In this document: positions 31,429 through 39,828 of the stretch, in pieces
Layout: each line of letters opens with the position of its first letter
Position numbering within the stretch: the stretch's first letter is position 1
DNA from: Nitriliruptoraceae bacterium
GTDB lineage: Bacteria; Actinomycetota; Nitriliruptoria; Nitriliruptorales; Nitriliruptoraceae
Direction: 5' to 3'
Length of the DNA stretch: 64,000 nt
Assembly: GCA_003565155.1 (NCBI GenBank)
Contig: PXDB01000049.1
Coordinates: 1-64,000 of the forward strand
Translations under genes and position numbers: made by a program
The notes under the pieces: generated by a model
Databases searched by the model: none
Seen by the model: only the letters and a program-made list of their open reading frames with translations
Told to the model about the DNA's origin: nothing

Positions 31429-32561
31429 GGTCGCTCCCCCGCGCCGGACAGGCGGAGCAGCAGCGACAGCGCGTCGGTGGCGGTCTGCGCCTCCTCGTCA
31501 CCCGCGCTGCGCGCACGTGCACGCAGCGCGTCCCGGGCGGTGGCGGCGTAGCCGGACAGCTCGAGGGCGTCCAGGTCGTCGTCGCTCATGCGCACCGCGA
31601 TGTCGCGGTTCCGCTCGGGATGCTCCAGGGCCGCGAATCGCAGCGCCCGGTCGGCCAGCAGCGTGTCGAGCCGCGCCACCTGCTGCAGGTCGAGGGTGCC
31701 GGTCAGCGCCAACTTGAGCACGGCGCGCGACGGCTCGGCGATCGCGTCGAGCTGCTCAGCCAGGGCGTCGAGGTCGGCGTCGGTGTCGACGGCCCGGGTG
31801 AGCCGGTGGAAGGTCCAGCTGCCGACCTCGTGACGGGTCACCTGCGGTTGCGGCTGCGACAGGTCCACGACCAGGGCCGTCCCCGGGTCGAGCTCGTCAT
31901 GGTCCGTGGGCTCCGGTGCACCGCAGAACCAGACGTGGCCCTCCGGATCGACCCGGGTGGCGGAGTGGCGGTCGCCCAGGGCCACGTAGCGGACGCGTCC
32001 CTCGGCGACCGCAGCGCGGACCCGGCCCAGATCGATGGTGCCGGGCGCATCGAAGCCGCCGCTGACCTCCGCCACACCGCCGTGCCCGACCACGACCCGC
32101 GCGCGGTGATCAGCGGGTGCGCTCTCGCACACCTCCGCGGTCAGGTCACCGACGGGGTGCTTGTTGGGCCACGGCGCGCCCACGATCTCCAGACCCTCCA
32201 CCGGCGACCGGGGCGTACGATCGTCCAGCACCTCGACGTGCGGAGGGCAGGCCCGCGTGAAGGGGTCGATGTGCCACACCGCACCGGGATCGATCGGGTC
32301 GTGGTTGCCCGGCAGCAGGTAGACCGGCACGGGGAACCGGGCGAGACGCTCCAGGACGCGGGCGACGGTGCGGGCGTCGGGGTGACGGGTCTCGAACACG
32401 TCACCAGCGACGACCACGCAGACGCAGTCCTGCTCCTGCGCGAGGGCACCGAGCCGCGACACCGCCTCCAGGCGCGCCTCGGAGAAGCGCGCCTGGGCCT
32501 CCCCTGCCAGGAAGTGGCGGGTCATGCCGAGCTGCCAGTCACTGGTGTGCAACACGCGCAC
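31425..32561 (-). CDS. YhaO/SbcD-like DNA repair exonuclease
   Basis: Calcineurin-like metallophosphoesterase of the Mre11/SbcD group, 378 residues. Metal-binding motifs in order: HTSDWQLG, VAGDVFETRHP, LPGNHDP, VVGHGGV and GDRHSAT. A C-terminal capping part (LKLALTGTLDLQQVARLDTLLADR) follows. The GTG start has GGAGGT six bases upstream and gives the family N-terminus VRVLHTSDWQ; the track ORF begins 130 codons too early in repeat-rich DNA. It is the first gene of a pair with the YhaN-like ATPase. Confidence 0.9.
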   Translation of the reverse strand: MRVLHTSDWQLGMTRHFLAGEAQARFSEARLEAVSRLGALAQEQDCVCVVVAGDVFETRHPDARTVARVLERLARFPVPVYLLPGNHDPIDPGAVWHIDPFTRACPPHVEVLDDRTPRSPVEGLEIVGAPWPNKHPVGDLTAEVCESAPADHRARVVVGHGGVAEVSGGFDAPGTIDLGRVRAAVAEGRVRYVALGDRHSATRVDPEGHVWFCGAPEPTDHDELDPGTALVVDLSQPQPQVTRHEVGSWTFHRLTRAVDTDADLDALAEQLDAIAEPSRAVLKLALTGTLDLQQVARLDTLLADRALRFAALEHPERNRDIAVRMSDDDLDALELSGYAATARDALRARARSAGDEEAQTATDALSLLLRLSGAGERP

Positions 32562-32988
32562 CGGGGACCTCCAGGACCTGTCGACGTCACCGCGCAGGGC
32601 GCGCGAGGGACGCCACCCTAACGGTGGCCGGAGACGCGGCGTGACGGGGTCCACAGGGCGCGACGCGCGCTGGTGGTGGCGCTGGCCTGGTCGGGACCGG
32701 CCCCCGCAGGCGTGGCCCGGCCGGGGGCCGGGTCCAGCCGGCGCGTGCCGGCGCGTGCCGGCGCCGGGTCCGGCCGGCCCCGGGGCCAGCCGGCCCCGGC
32801 CAGGACGAAGGTGTGCAGCGAAGTGCCCCTCCTGCGGTCGCATCGCTGCAAACCCCCGCCCAGAAGCCTGCGCGCGGGCACGCGCGGGCACGCGGGCGCA
32901 CGACCGGCGCGGGCACGCGCGGGCACGCGGGCGCACGACCGGCGCGGACACCTCGTACCGCGACCGTCACCGGTCGCGCCGGGCCGGC
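32562..32988. other. Gene-free, repeat-rich spacer
   Basis: 427 bases between the aminotransferase stop and the YhaO-like start (both minus strand). The ORFs drawn here are Arg/Ala/Pro-rich frames with no family resemblance. The segment holds runs of GGCCGG/CCGG palindromes, a repeated GCGCGTGCCG decamer and a 35-bp tandem repeat; no gene is seen. Confidence 0.7.
32872..32941. repeat. Perfect 35-bp tandem duplication
   Basis: The unit starting GCGCGGGCACGCGCGGGCAC and ending CGCACGACCG occurs twice head to tail with no mismatch, followed by the first bases of a third copy (GCGCGG). Each unit itself contains CGCGGGCA sub-repeats. Copy number may vary between strains. Confidence 0.85.
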
Positions 32989-34245
32989 TCAGCCGCGGCC
33001 GACCAGCCGTGCCAACGCCCGCTCGAGCTGACCGATGCCGTCACGTACCCACGGCAACCTCAGGGGTGCGTCGTCCATCAGCGTCGTCTGCCGACGCAGA
33101 TCGTCGGGTCCGTAGAGCAGGCTGGTGGCCACACGCAGGCGCAGCGCACCGGCGTGGTCCCCGAAGGCCGCGCCCGGCAGGGTGGCCACGTCCAGCTCCT
33201 CGAGCAGTACCCGGGCCAACCCGTGCCCGTCGGTCACCCCCCACCGGGCCGCCAGGACGTCACGGTGGGCCTCCAGATCGGGGTAGAGGTAGAACCCCCC
33301 GGCGGGCCCTGCCACCTCGGCGCCTGCATCGGCGAACACCTCGGCGACGGCCCGGGCCACCGTGCCGTGGAGGCGTCGGCTGGCGTCGAGGTGGTCGCGC
33401 AGCACCTCAGGCTCGGTGAAGGCCCAGGCCGCGACCGCCTGGACCGGGTGGGGCGGGGAGGACCAGACCTCGCTGGCGATGTCCAGCAGGTGACCGCGGA
33501 GCTGCTCGCCGATCACGCTGCCGGGTAGGCGTGTGACACCCAGCCGCCAGCCGCCGAGCGCCAGGTTCTTCGACAGCCCCGTGGTGATGACCGTGCGCTC
33601 CGGCGCGAGCTCCGCGGGCGAGACGTAGGGGGCCGCCGGGTCGTGCACCAGGTCCCGGTAGATCTCGTCGGAGATGATGACGAGGTCGTGCTCGCGCGCG
33701 ACGGCGCACACGCCGGCTACCCGGTCGCGGTCGGCCAGGGTGCCGGTCGGGTTGTCGGGCAGGGTGAGCACGACGCTGCGCAGGGGACGCCCCTCGCGCC
33801 GGGCAGCCCCGGCCAGCGCAGCCAGCGCGAAGGGATCGGGCACACCACCCTGCCCGGGTGTGGTGTCCACGAACCGCGGGCGGTGGTGCAGCATGGTGGC
33901 CTGCGCGGCGTAGCTGACCCAGCTCGGGCGCGGCAGCGCCACGTCACCGTCCAGCGCCCCGAGGAGCCCGTACAGCAGCGGCTTGCTCCCTGGACCGGCG
34001 ACGACCTGCTCGGCGCCCGTCGGCAGCCCCCGACGCTGCCAGTACCCGGCCGCGGCCTCCCGGAGCGCCTCGATCCCGGCGACGGGGCCGTAGCTGTTCG
34101 CGCCAGCAGCCCCGGCCAGGCGCTCACGCAGGGCGGGGTGGACGGGGAGGCCGGCCTCGCCGAAGCCCAGCGGCAGGACCGACCGACCGGCGCGACGCGC
34201 GCGATCGACGGCTTCGTTGACGGCCAGGGTGGCGGACACGGCCAC
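32989..34245 (-). CDS. PLP-dependent class I/II aminotransferase
   Basis: 418-residue fold-type I aminotransferase. The N-terminal arm has LPLGFGEAGLPVHP and NSYGPVAGIEALREA; the cofactor site shows LTLPDNPTGT, ISDEIYRDLVHD and the Schiff-base Lys in TTGLSKNLALGGWRLG; the substrate-binding Arg region is ALRLRVATSLL near the end. The GTG start with GGAG eight bases ahead gives a normal N-terminus; the track ORF runs backwards through the divergent lysR gene. It is divergent from a LysR regulator, the usual layout for a regulator and its target. Amino donor unknown. Confidence 0.88.
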   Translation of the reverse strand: MAVSATLAVNEAVDRARRAGRSVLPLGFGEAGLPVHPALRERLAGAAGANSYGPVAGIEALREAAAGYWQRRGLPTGAEQVVAGPGSKPLLYGLLGALDGDVALPRPSWVSYAAQATMLHHRPRFVDTTPGQGGVPDPFALAALAGAARREGRPLRSVVLTLPDNPTGTLADRDRVAGVCAVAREHDLVIISDEIYRDLVHDPAAPYVSPAELAPERTVITTGLSKNLALGGWRLGVTRLPGSVIGEQLRGHLLDIASEVWSSPPHPVQAVAAWAFTEPEVLRDHLDASRRLHGTVARAVAEVFADAGAEVAGPAGGFYLYPDLEAHRDVLAARWGVTDGHGLARVLLEELDVATLPGAAFGDHAGALRLRVATSLLYGPDDLRRQTTLMDDAPLRLPWVRDGIGQLERALARLVGRG

Positions 34246-34324
34246 GGTTGTAGCTCCTCGGTGGCGGATCGGTGGGTGGCACGTTGCGCACCGTGCGCCC
34301 CCACGAGCATCAGCGCAAGCGCGA

Positions 34325-34330
34325 TATGAT
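34325..34330 (+). promoter_or_regulatory. Candidate -10 box of lysR-type gene
   Basis: TATGAT, a 5/6 match to TATAAT and rare in this GC-rich DNA, ends 23 bases before the ATG; no good -35 is visible at 16-18 bases, which would suit an activator-dependent or autoregulated LysR promoter. AAGGAGA follows four bases ahead of the start codon. Confidence 0.45.
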
Positions 34331-34353
34331 GAACGTGAGCATAAGGAGAACCG

Positions 34354-35268
34354 ATGCTTGATCTCCACCGCCTGCAGTTGCTCCACCACTTCGCGCAGCA
34401 GGGCAGCATCGCCGCGACGGCCGAGGCCCTGGGGTACTCGCCCTCGGCGGTGTCCCAGCAGCTGTCCACCCTCGAGCGTGAGACCGGTGTCGCCCTCCTC
34501 GACCGGACGGCGCGGAGCGCCGAACTCACGGTCCTCGGCGGCCGACTGGCCGCACACGCGGCGCGCATCCTCGAGGCCGTGGAGCAGGCCGAGGTCGACC
34601 TCGCTGCGCACACCGGCGTCCCCACCGGTCCGGTCCGTATCGCGGCCGTGCCATCGGCGGCGGTCGCCTTCGCGCCGAGCTTGGCCGCGCTGCGGGCCAC
34701 CCACCCCGGCCTCGAGGTGGTCGTCCGCCAGGCGCCCCCGCAGGACGCGCTGGCCCGGCTCCGCGCCCGCGACGCCGATGTGGCGGTGATCGACGACCAC
34801 GGCACCACATCCGCACGCACCGTCGCACGCCTGCACCGCGAGACCCTGCTCGAGGACCCGCTGGCGCTGGTGACCGACAGCCGACACCCCCTCACGGAGG
34901 AGGTGGGACCGGTCAACCTGGCCGAGGCGGCTCCCGGGCCCTGGATCTGCGCCCCCGTCGGGGAGCCGTCACGGTCGGCCTTCGATGCCGTCATGGACGC
35001 GGCCGGCGTGCGACCCGGCACGGTCTGGGAGTTCGAGGGACTCGCCACCATCGCGACCCTGGTGGGCGACGGCGTGGGCATCGCGATCCTGCCGGAACTG
35101 GCGCTCAGCGCACCACACCGTGAGCGCGTGGCGATCCACGCCCTCCCGCGACGCGCCAGCCGCTCCATCGTGGTGCTGACCCGCACCAGCTCCCGGATGC
35201 GGCCCTCCATCGAGGTGACGCTGGCGGCACTGCGGACCGCCGCCCGCCAGCTGCGGACGGCAGCCTGA
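34354..35268 (+). CDS. LysR-family transcriptional regulator
   Basis: 304-residue LTTR. The N-terminal winged HTH (LDLHRLQLLHHFAQQGSIAATAEALGYSPSAVSQQLSTLERETGVALLDR) is textbook; the C-terminal periplasmic-binding-like effector domain starts near 88 (GPVRIAAVPSAAVAFAPSLAAL) and includes GDGVGIAILPELAL. The ribosome site AAGGAG with a short spacer makes the ATG certain. It is divergent from the aminotransferase across 108 bases and probably regulates it; the effector is unknown. Confidence 0.92.
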   Translation: MLDLHRLQLLHHFAQQGSIAATAEALGYSPSAVSQQLSTLERETGVALLDRTARSAELTVLGGRLAAHAARILEAVEQAEVDLAAHTGVPTGPVRIAAVPSAAVAFAPSLAALRATHPGLEVVVRQAPPQDALARLRARDADVAVIDDHGTTSARTVARLHRETLLEDPLALVTDSRHPLTEEVGPVNLAEAAPGPWICAPVGEPSRSAFDAVMDAAGVRPGTVWEFEGLATIATLVGDGVGIAILPELALSAPHRERVAIHALPRRASRSIVVLTRTSSRMRPSIEVTLAALRTAARQLRTAA

Positions 35269-35287
35269 GCCGGACGATGGGTGCCGC

Positions 35288-36127
35288 TCAGTCGCCCCGG
35301 AACCGCTGCTCCCGCCACGGGTCACCCAGGTCGTGGTACCCGCGCTCCTCCCAGTAGCCGCGCACGTCGCGGTCGGTCAGACGGATCTCGGTGACCCACT
35401 TGACCGACTTCCACCCGTAGAGGTGGGGCACGACGAGCCGCAGCGGCCCGCCGTGCTCGACGGGCAGCGGTTCGCGGTCGTGCATCCACGCGAGCAGGAC
35501 GTCATCGCCGGTGAGGTCCTCCAGCGACAGGTTCGTGCTGTAGGCCGGGTACCCCGAGACCACGGCGTGGGTCGCCGCCGGCTTCGGGACGGCCCGCGCG
35601 AGCACGTCGGCCACGCGCACCCCGGTCCAGGTGTTGTCCAGCCGCGACCACGTCGTCACGCAGTGGAAGTCGGTGGTGCGCTCGACGCTGCCGAAGGCCC
35701 GCACCTCATCGAGGTCGAGGACCAGTCGCTCCGTCACCAGACCGGTCACCGTCAGGCGCACGTCCTCCTCCCCCCAGGCCGGTGCGCGGCCGACGTGCAG
35801 CACGGGGAAACCCGCCGTCAGGTGCTGGCCCGGCGGGACCCGGCCCGGATCGTCGGTGGTGGTCGGCGCCACCGCCACCTCAGGGCTCGGCCCGAGCAGG
35901 GTGGCCACCTCCTCGTGGTCGAGGTCGGCGACCCGCCGGGCGATGGCGCCCGCCAGCTCCAGGCGTAGATCCGCGTCGTCGACCTCGTCCAGATGGCCGC
36001 GCGCCTCGCTGAGCAACCGGGCCAACTGCGCGCGCGCCGGCGCCGGGTCCCGTCGCGCGGGCGCGGCCTTGCGGACCTCATCGGCGCGGCGCAGCAGGGT
36101 CGCGATCCGACTGGCCGGCTCGCTCAT
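35288..36127 (-). CDS. Sulfite-oxidase-like molybdopterin oxidoreductase
   Basis: 279-residue protein. Residues 1-95 are a helical, charged extension with no signal peptide. The rest is the oxidoreductase molybdopterin-binding domain: LTVTGLVTERLVLDLDEVRAF, the Mo-ligand Cys in DFHCVTTWSRLDNTWTGVR, then PLPVEHGGPLRLVVPHLYGWKSVKWVTEIRL. It resembles cytosolic sulfite-oxidase-like and YedY-type enzymes lacking the C-terminal dimerisation domain. Possible roles are repair of oxidised sulfur compounds. The ATG has GGAGG four bases ahead; the track ORF overshoots. Confidence 0.88.
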   Translation of the reverse strand: MSEPASRIATLLRRADEVRKAAPARRDPAPARAQLARLLSEARGHLDEVDDADLRLELAGAIARRVADLDHEEVATLLGPSPEVAVAPTTTDDPGRVPPGQHLTAGFPVLHVGRAPAWGEEDVRLTVTGLVTERLVLDLDEVRAFGSVERTTDFHCVTTWSRLDNTWTGVRVADVLARAVPKPAATHAVVSGYPAYSTNLSLEDLTGDDVLLAWMHDREPLPVEHGGPLRLVVPHLYGWKSVKWVTEIRLTDRDVRGYWEERGYHDLGDPWREQRFRGD

Positions 36128-36259
36128 CGGACCTCCGCAACCCTCGTCGGCGACCGTGCGTAGCGTGGCATACGTAGCCACCCCACGCGACCCCGCGCGC
36201 CCGGCGCCGGCGGGAGGTGGCAGACTCCACCGCCGTTGCCACGAGCAGGAGCCAACGCG

Positions 36260-36832
36260 TTGCCACGCATCCTCACCGTCGACGGACACACCCCCGACAT
36301 CGACCCCGCCGCGTTCGTCGCCCCGGGGGCGACCGTCGCCGGCCAGGTCCAGCTGGCTGCGGGGGTGTCCGTCTGGTTCGGCTGCGTGCTGCGCTCGGAG
36401 CGCGCCCGGATCACCGTGGGACGGGACACCAACCTGCAGGACATGACCGTCATGCACACCGACGAGGGCGTCCCCGCCACCATCGGTGACCGGGTGACCG
36501 TCGGGCACCGTGTGGTCCTGCACGGCTGCACGGTGGAGGACGACGCCCTGATCGGGATGGGGGCGATCGTGCTCAACGGCGCCCGGATCGGCGCGGGTGC
36601 GGTGGTCGGCGCGGGCGCCGTCGTCCGTGAGGGTCAGGAGGTGCCGCCGGGCACGCTGGCGCTCGGGATCCCGGCCAAGGTGCGGGAGGCGGAGCTGCCA
36701 CCCGTCCCGCGCCGCAACGTGGCCGGCTACCTCGCCCTCGCGGAGCTGTACCGCCACGCCGAACACGTGCCCTCGACGACCGCGGCCCCTCCGGACCGGC
36801 GGTCGGGCCGGCCGCGGGGAGCGCAGCCGTGA
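36260..36832 (+). CDS. Gamma-class carbonic anhydrase-like protein
   Basis: 190-residue left-handed beta-helix of hexapeptide repeats (GVSVWFGCVLRSERARITVGRDTNLQDMTVMHTDEG ... IGDRVTVGHRVVLHGCTVEDDALIGMGAIVLNGARIG). The three zinc histidines sit in VMHTDEG, VGHRV and LHGC, so CO2 hydration or a related metal function is feasible; many such YrdA-type proteins remain untested. TTG start chosen because AGGAG lies eight bases ahead; another TTG eight codons upstream is possible. It overlaps the next gene by GTGA. Confidence 0.88.
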   Translation: MPRILTVDGHTPDIDPAAFVAPGATVAGQVQLAAGVSVWFGCVLRSERARITVGRDTNLQDMTVMHTDEGVPATIGDRVTVGHRVVLHGCTVEDDALIGMGAIVLNGARIGAGAVVGAGAVVREGQEVPPGTLALGIPAKVREAELPPVPRRNVAGYLALAELYRHAEHVPSTTAAPPDRRSGRPRGAQP

Positions 36833-37980
36833 GCGACACCCTCCGTCACCTCGCGGAACTCGTCGGCTTCGACACCACCAGCGGAGGTTCGAACCTGGCG
36901 CTGCTCGCCCACGTCGAGGCGCTCCTCGACCAGCATGGGGTGCCGCACGCGCGCCAGCTCGATCCGACCGGGACCCGCGGCAACCTCGTCGCCCGCATCG
37001 GACCGGCCGTGGAGGGCGGGGGGGTGCTCGCCGCCCACACCGACTGCGTACCGGTCCAGGGCCAACCCTGGACCAGCGACCCCTTCACGGTCACCGCGCG
37101 CGACGAACGGCTCATCGGTCGCGGTGTGACGGACATGAAGGGGTTCCTGGCCAGCGCGCTGGCACAGCTGCCGGCGATGGTCGCGGCGCCGCTGCACCGC
37201 CCGATCCTGCTGCTGCTGACCTACGACGAGGAACTCGGCACCGTCGGCGCCCCGGCGGCGGTGGAGCTGCTGCTCAGCACCCAGCCACGCCCAGCGGCGG
37301 CGATCGTCGGCGAACCGAGCCTGCTGCAGCCGGTCACGGCGCACAAGGGCGTGCGCGCCTTCACCACCATCGTCGAGGGCGTGGACGGCCACTCCAGCCA
37401 GCCACAGCACGCCAGCAACGCGCTGGTGGCCGCCGCGCGGATCGCGACCCACATCGACGCGCTGGCCCGCCGTCACCGTGAGGCCGCCGCCGATCCGAGC
37501 TTCGACCCGCCCTACACCACCTTCAACGTCGCGACCCTGCACGCCGGTCAGGCGATCAACATCGTGCCGCGTCGCGCCGAGCTGACCTGGGAGTACCGCC
37601 CTGTCCCCGCCGACGACAGCGACGACCTGGTCGCCGAGGTGGAGCGCTACGCCACCGAGGTGGTGCTCGAGGACCTGCGTGCCACCACGGGACAGGGCAC
37701 GGTCACCTTCCGGGCCGACGCGGCCGCCCGCGCCCTGGCACCTGAGACGGACGGGCCCGCCGAGGCGCTGGTCCGCCGTCTGACCGGCAGCACCACGCCC
37801 GCGAGCTCCGTGCCCTTCGCCACCGACGGGGGCCACCTCCAGGCCGCGGGGATCTCCACGGTGGTGTGCGGACCGGGGTCCATCGAGCAGGCACACCGTC
37901 CCGACGAGTGGATCGCCACGGCTCAGCTGGCGGCGTGCGATGCGATGCTGGCCAACCTCGTCGGCGAGCTGTCGGGCTGA
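36829..37980 (+). CDS. ArgE/DapE-type M20 deacylase
   Basis: 383-residue M20 metallopeptidase most like acetylornithine deacetylase (ArgE). Metal ligands and catalytic residues are visible in LAAHTDCVPV, GVTDMKGF, TYDEELGT, VGEPSL and the late PGSIEQAHRPDEW; the dimerisation lid begins with VEGVDGHSSQPQHASNAL. The last motif PGSIEQAH is typical of ArgE. Most actinobacteria use ArgJ instead of ArgE, so other N-acyl amino acids are possible substrates. GTG start, coupled by a GTGA overlap to the carbonic-anhydrase-like gene. Confidence 0.85.
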   Translation: MSDTLRHLAELVGFDTTSGGSNLALLAHVEALLDQHGVPHARQLDPTGTRGNLVARIGPAVEGGGVLAAHTDCVPVQGQPWTSDPFTVTARDERLIGRGVTDMKGFLASALAQLPAMVAAPLHRPILLLLTYDEELGTVGAPAAVELLLSTQPRPAAAIVGEPSLLQPVTAHKGVRAFTTIVEGVDGHSSQPQHASNALVAAARIATHIDALARRHREAAADPSFDPPYTTFNVATLHAGQAINIVPRRAELTWEYRPVPADDSDDLVAEVERYATEVVLEDLRATTGQGTVTFRADAAARALAPETDGPAEALVRRLTGSTTPASSVPFATDGGHLQAAGISTVVCGPGSIEQAHRPDEWIATAQLAACDAMLANLVGELSG

Positions 37981-37990
37981 CCCGCGGGGA

Positions 37991-38263
37991 TCACTGGCCG
38001 CGGGCGAAGCGGAAGTACACGAAGATCCGCCCGTGGTTGCCGGGGTCCTTGTCGATCCGGTGGTAGCGGTCACGCATGTCCTTGCGGTCCAGGAACCGCA
38101 GCACGCGCTTGCGCAGGGCGCCGCTGCCCTTGCCGGTGATGATCTCCAGCTCCTTGAGCTTGCGGGCCTCGGCCTCGTCCATCGCCTCCCGCAGCGCCTG
38201 GTCGATGGCGCGCCCCTGGTTGAACACCGGGTGCAGATCGAGGGTCATCTTCCGTGAGGACAT
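37991..38263 (-). CDS. Small Smr-domain protein
   Basis: 90-residue protein consisting of just an Smr (MutS2 C-terminal type) domain: TLDLHPVFNQGRAIDQALREAMDEAEARKLKELEIITGKGSGALRKRV. The LDLH and TGKGSGAL elements are the nuclease/RNA-binding signatures; the GKG form fits an endonuclease-active Smr domain. The ATG has GAAGG upstream; the track ORF adds 44 unrelated codons. It is convergent with the ArgE-like gene (10 bases) and may act in RNA or ribosome rescue. Confidence 0.85.
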   Translation of the reverse strand: MSSRKMTLDLHPVFNQGRAIDQALREAMDEAEARKLKELEIITGKGSGALRKRVLRFLDRKDMRDRYHRIDKDPGNHGRIFVYFRFARGQ

Positions 38264-38303
38264 CCGGCTGCCTTCCCGCGCGGTCCGGTCACCCGCAGCA
38301 GCC

Positions 38304-38849
38304 TCAGCCGTCCGGCAACGTGGCCAGGGCCCGTGCGTGGACGTCGAGATCGTCTGCCGAGAACAGGACGAACCGTACGAGACGCACGCCCACACCGCCG
38401 ACCAGCGCCTGGTGGACGGTGGTCAGGGCGACCTCGGCAGCTGCCGTGGCGGGGTAGCCGAACACCCCGGTGGAGATGGCCGGGAAGCCGACGCTGTCCA
38501 GCCCCTCCCGGGCAGCGAGGTCGAGGGCACCGCGGTAGCAGGCGGCGAGCAGCTCAGCCGCCGGCTCGTCGCGGCCGTACACGGGGCCGAGGGCGTGGAG
38601 GACCCGCCGGTTCGGGAGGCGGAAGGCGTCGGTGGCCACCACCTCACCCGGAGCGATGGGTGCCAGGGGACGGCACGCCGCGGCCAGCCGGCGTCCCGCG
38701 GCCCGGTGGATGGCACCCGCGACGCCGCCTCCGGGCTGGAGCTCGGCGTTCGCGGCGTTGACCACCGCGTCGAGGTCAGGTTGCGCGGTGATGTCGCCCT
38801 GGACCAGCTCGATCCTGGACCCGGCCACCCGTAGCTCGGTGCGGTGCAT
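38304..38849 (-). CDS. Macro-domain protein
   Basis: 181-residue stand-alone macro domain, which binds or hydrolyses ADP-ribose derivatives such as O-acetyl-ADP-ribose. Key elements: IELVQGDITAQPDLDAVVNAANAELQPGGGVAGAIHRAAG (ribose/phosphate loop), VLHALGP, and GFPAISTGVFGYP (second loop). All are close to MacroD-type enzymes including the catalytic Asn-rich loop. The ATG has GGGGAGG eight bases upstream. Lies 40 bases upstream of the Smr gene on the same strand. Confidence 0.92.
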   Translation of the reverse strand: MHRTELRVAGSRIELVQGDITAQPDLDAVVNAANAELQPGGGVAGAIHRAAGRRLAAACRPLAPIAPGEVVATDAFRLPNRRVLHALGPVYGRDEPAAELLAACYRGALDLAAREGLDSVGFPAISTGVFGYPATAAAEVALTTVHQALVGGVGVRLVRFVLFSADDLDVHARALATLPDG

Positions 38850-38922
38850 GGTGTTGGCCTCCCCTGCGGCGGGCGGCTGCTCCCGTGCACCACCGCCCGT
38901 GCCACCTCGGCGTCGGCACTCC

Positions 38923-39654
38923 TCAGCAGCTCTCGAAGGGCCCGCAGGCCGCGTTGGCGTGGAGTCCGTTGCCCAGAGACGGGAACTCGGTGAGCGCCTC
39001 GACGAAGGCCTCGAAACGTTCGTCCTCACCCTTCTCGCTGCCGGCGAGGCCGTCCTCGATGGCGGTGCACACGTCGTCGAAGCTGGCCATCGCCCGCTCG
39101 TGCCACTCCTCGGCGCCGTCGGGAGGTGCCACGTCACGCAGCGGCTCGACAGCGGCCGCGTACGCCTCGCGGTGCTCGTCGAGCTGGCCCTCCAGGGTCG
39201 GGCCGTCGCTCACCCCCGACAGCAGCTCATCGAGGTCGGCCGCCATGTCGGCGACCAGCAGCTCGAGCTCGAAGTTGGCCTCCAGGGTCAGTCGCTCGTA
39301 CTCGTCGGCGTCCACGGGTGTGCCACCCTGGGTCGTGGCGAGATCGCAGGCACCGAGCGCCGCGGGCTCCTCCTCCACAGCGTCATCCGACTCCCCGTCG
39401 CCCTCGGCCGACTCCTGGGTCGCGTCGTCGCCGTCCTCGGACGCCACGTCCGTGTCCTCGTCGTGCTCCTCCGGCTCCTCCGGCTCCTCCTCCGGCTCCT
39501 CCTCCGCGACCTCCTCCGGCTCCGAGGTCGCGACGGCCACCCCCTCGGGGTCCTCGGTCCCGCAGGCGGCGAGCAGCAGCGCGGCCACGACCACGAGCAC
39601 CGCGCGTCGGTCCGTACGACCACGACGTCGATCACGCACGTGGAACCTCCTCAT
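38923..39654 (-). CDS. Acidic lipoprotein of unknown function
   Basis: 243 residues. Arg-rich N-terminus, hydrophobic segment and lipobox LLLAAC, then about 65 residues made almost only of Glu, Asp, Ser and Pro, then a helical domain (about 105-243) with EYERLTLEANFELELLVADMAADLDELLSG and four cysteines including GACDL and AACGPFESC at the very end. No family recognised. The ATG follows AAGGACGCAGCG. The acidic spacer matches the other lipoproteins of this window and may keep the domain away from the membrane or suit high salt. Confidence 0.72.
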   Translation of the reverse strand: MRRFHVRDRRRGRTDRRAVLVVVAALLLAACGTEDPEGVAVATSEPEEVAEEEPEEEPEEPEEHDEDTDVASEDGDDATQESAEGDGESDDAVEEEPAALGACDLATTQGGTPVDADEYERLTLEANFELELLVADMAADLDELLSGVSDGPTLEGQLDEHREAYAAAVEPLRDVAPPDGAEEWHERAMASFDDVCTAIEDGLAGSEKGEDERFEAFVEALTEFPSLGNGLHANAACGPFESC

Positions 39655-39828
39655 CGCTGCGTCCTTGACCTCGACACCCCGACACCGCGGGACCGTCACC
39701 ACGCTAGGTGATGGCCGGTGCCCACGGCGAGCCGGCGGCGCTGCGCAGCGATGGGCCCACCACGCGCAGTGATGGCGGACCGACACCGCGCACCGCGGAG
39801 ATCGACCCCGGACGGGTCCTCGCGGGGT

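Noticed and set aside
36885-36900. GGTTCGAACC, similar to a tRNA T-loop
   Set aside because: It lies inside the ArgE-like coding region with no acceptor or anticodon stem.
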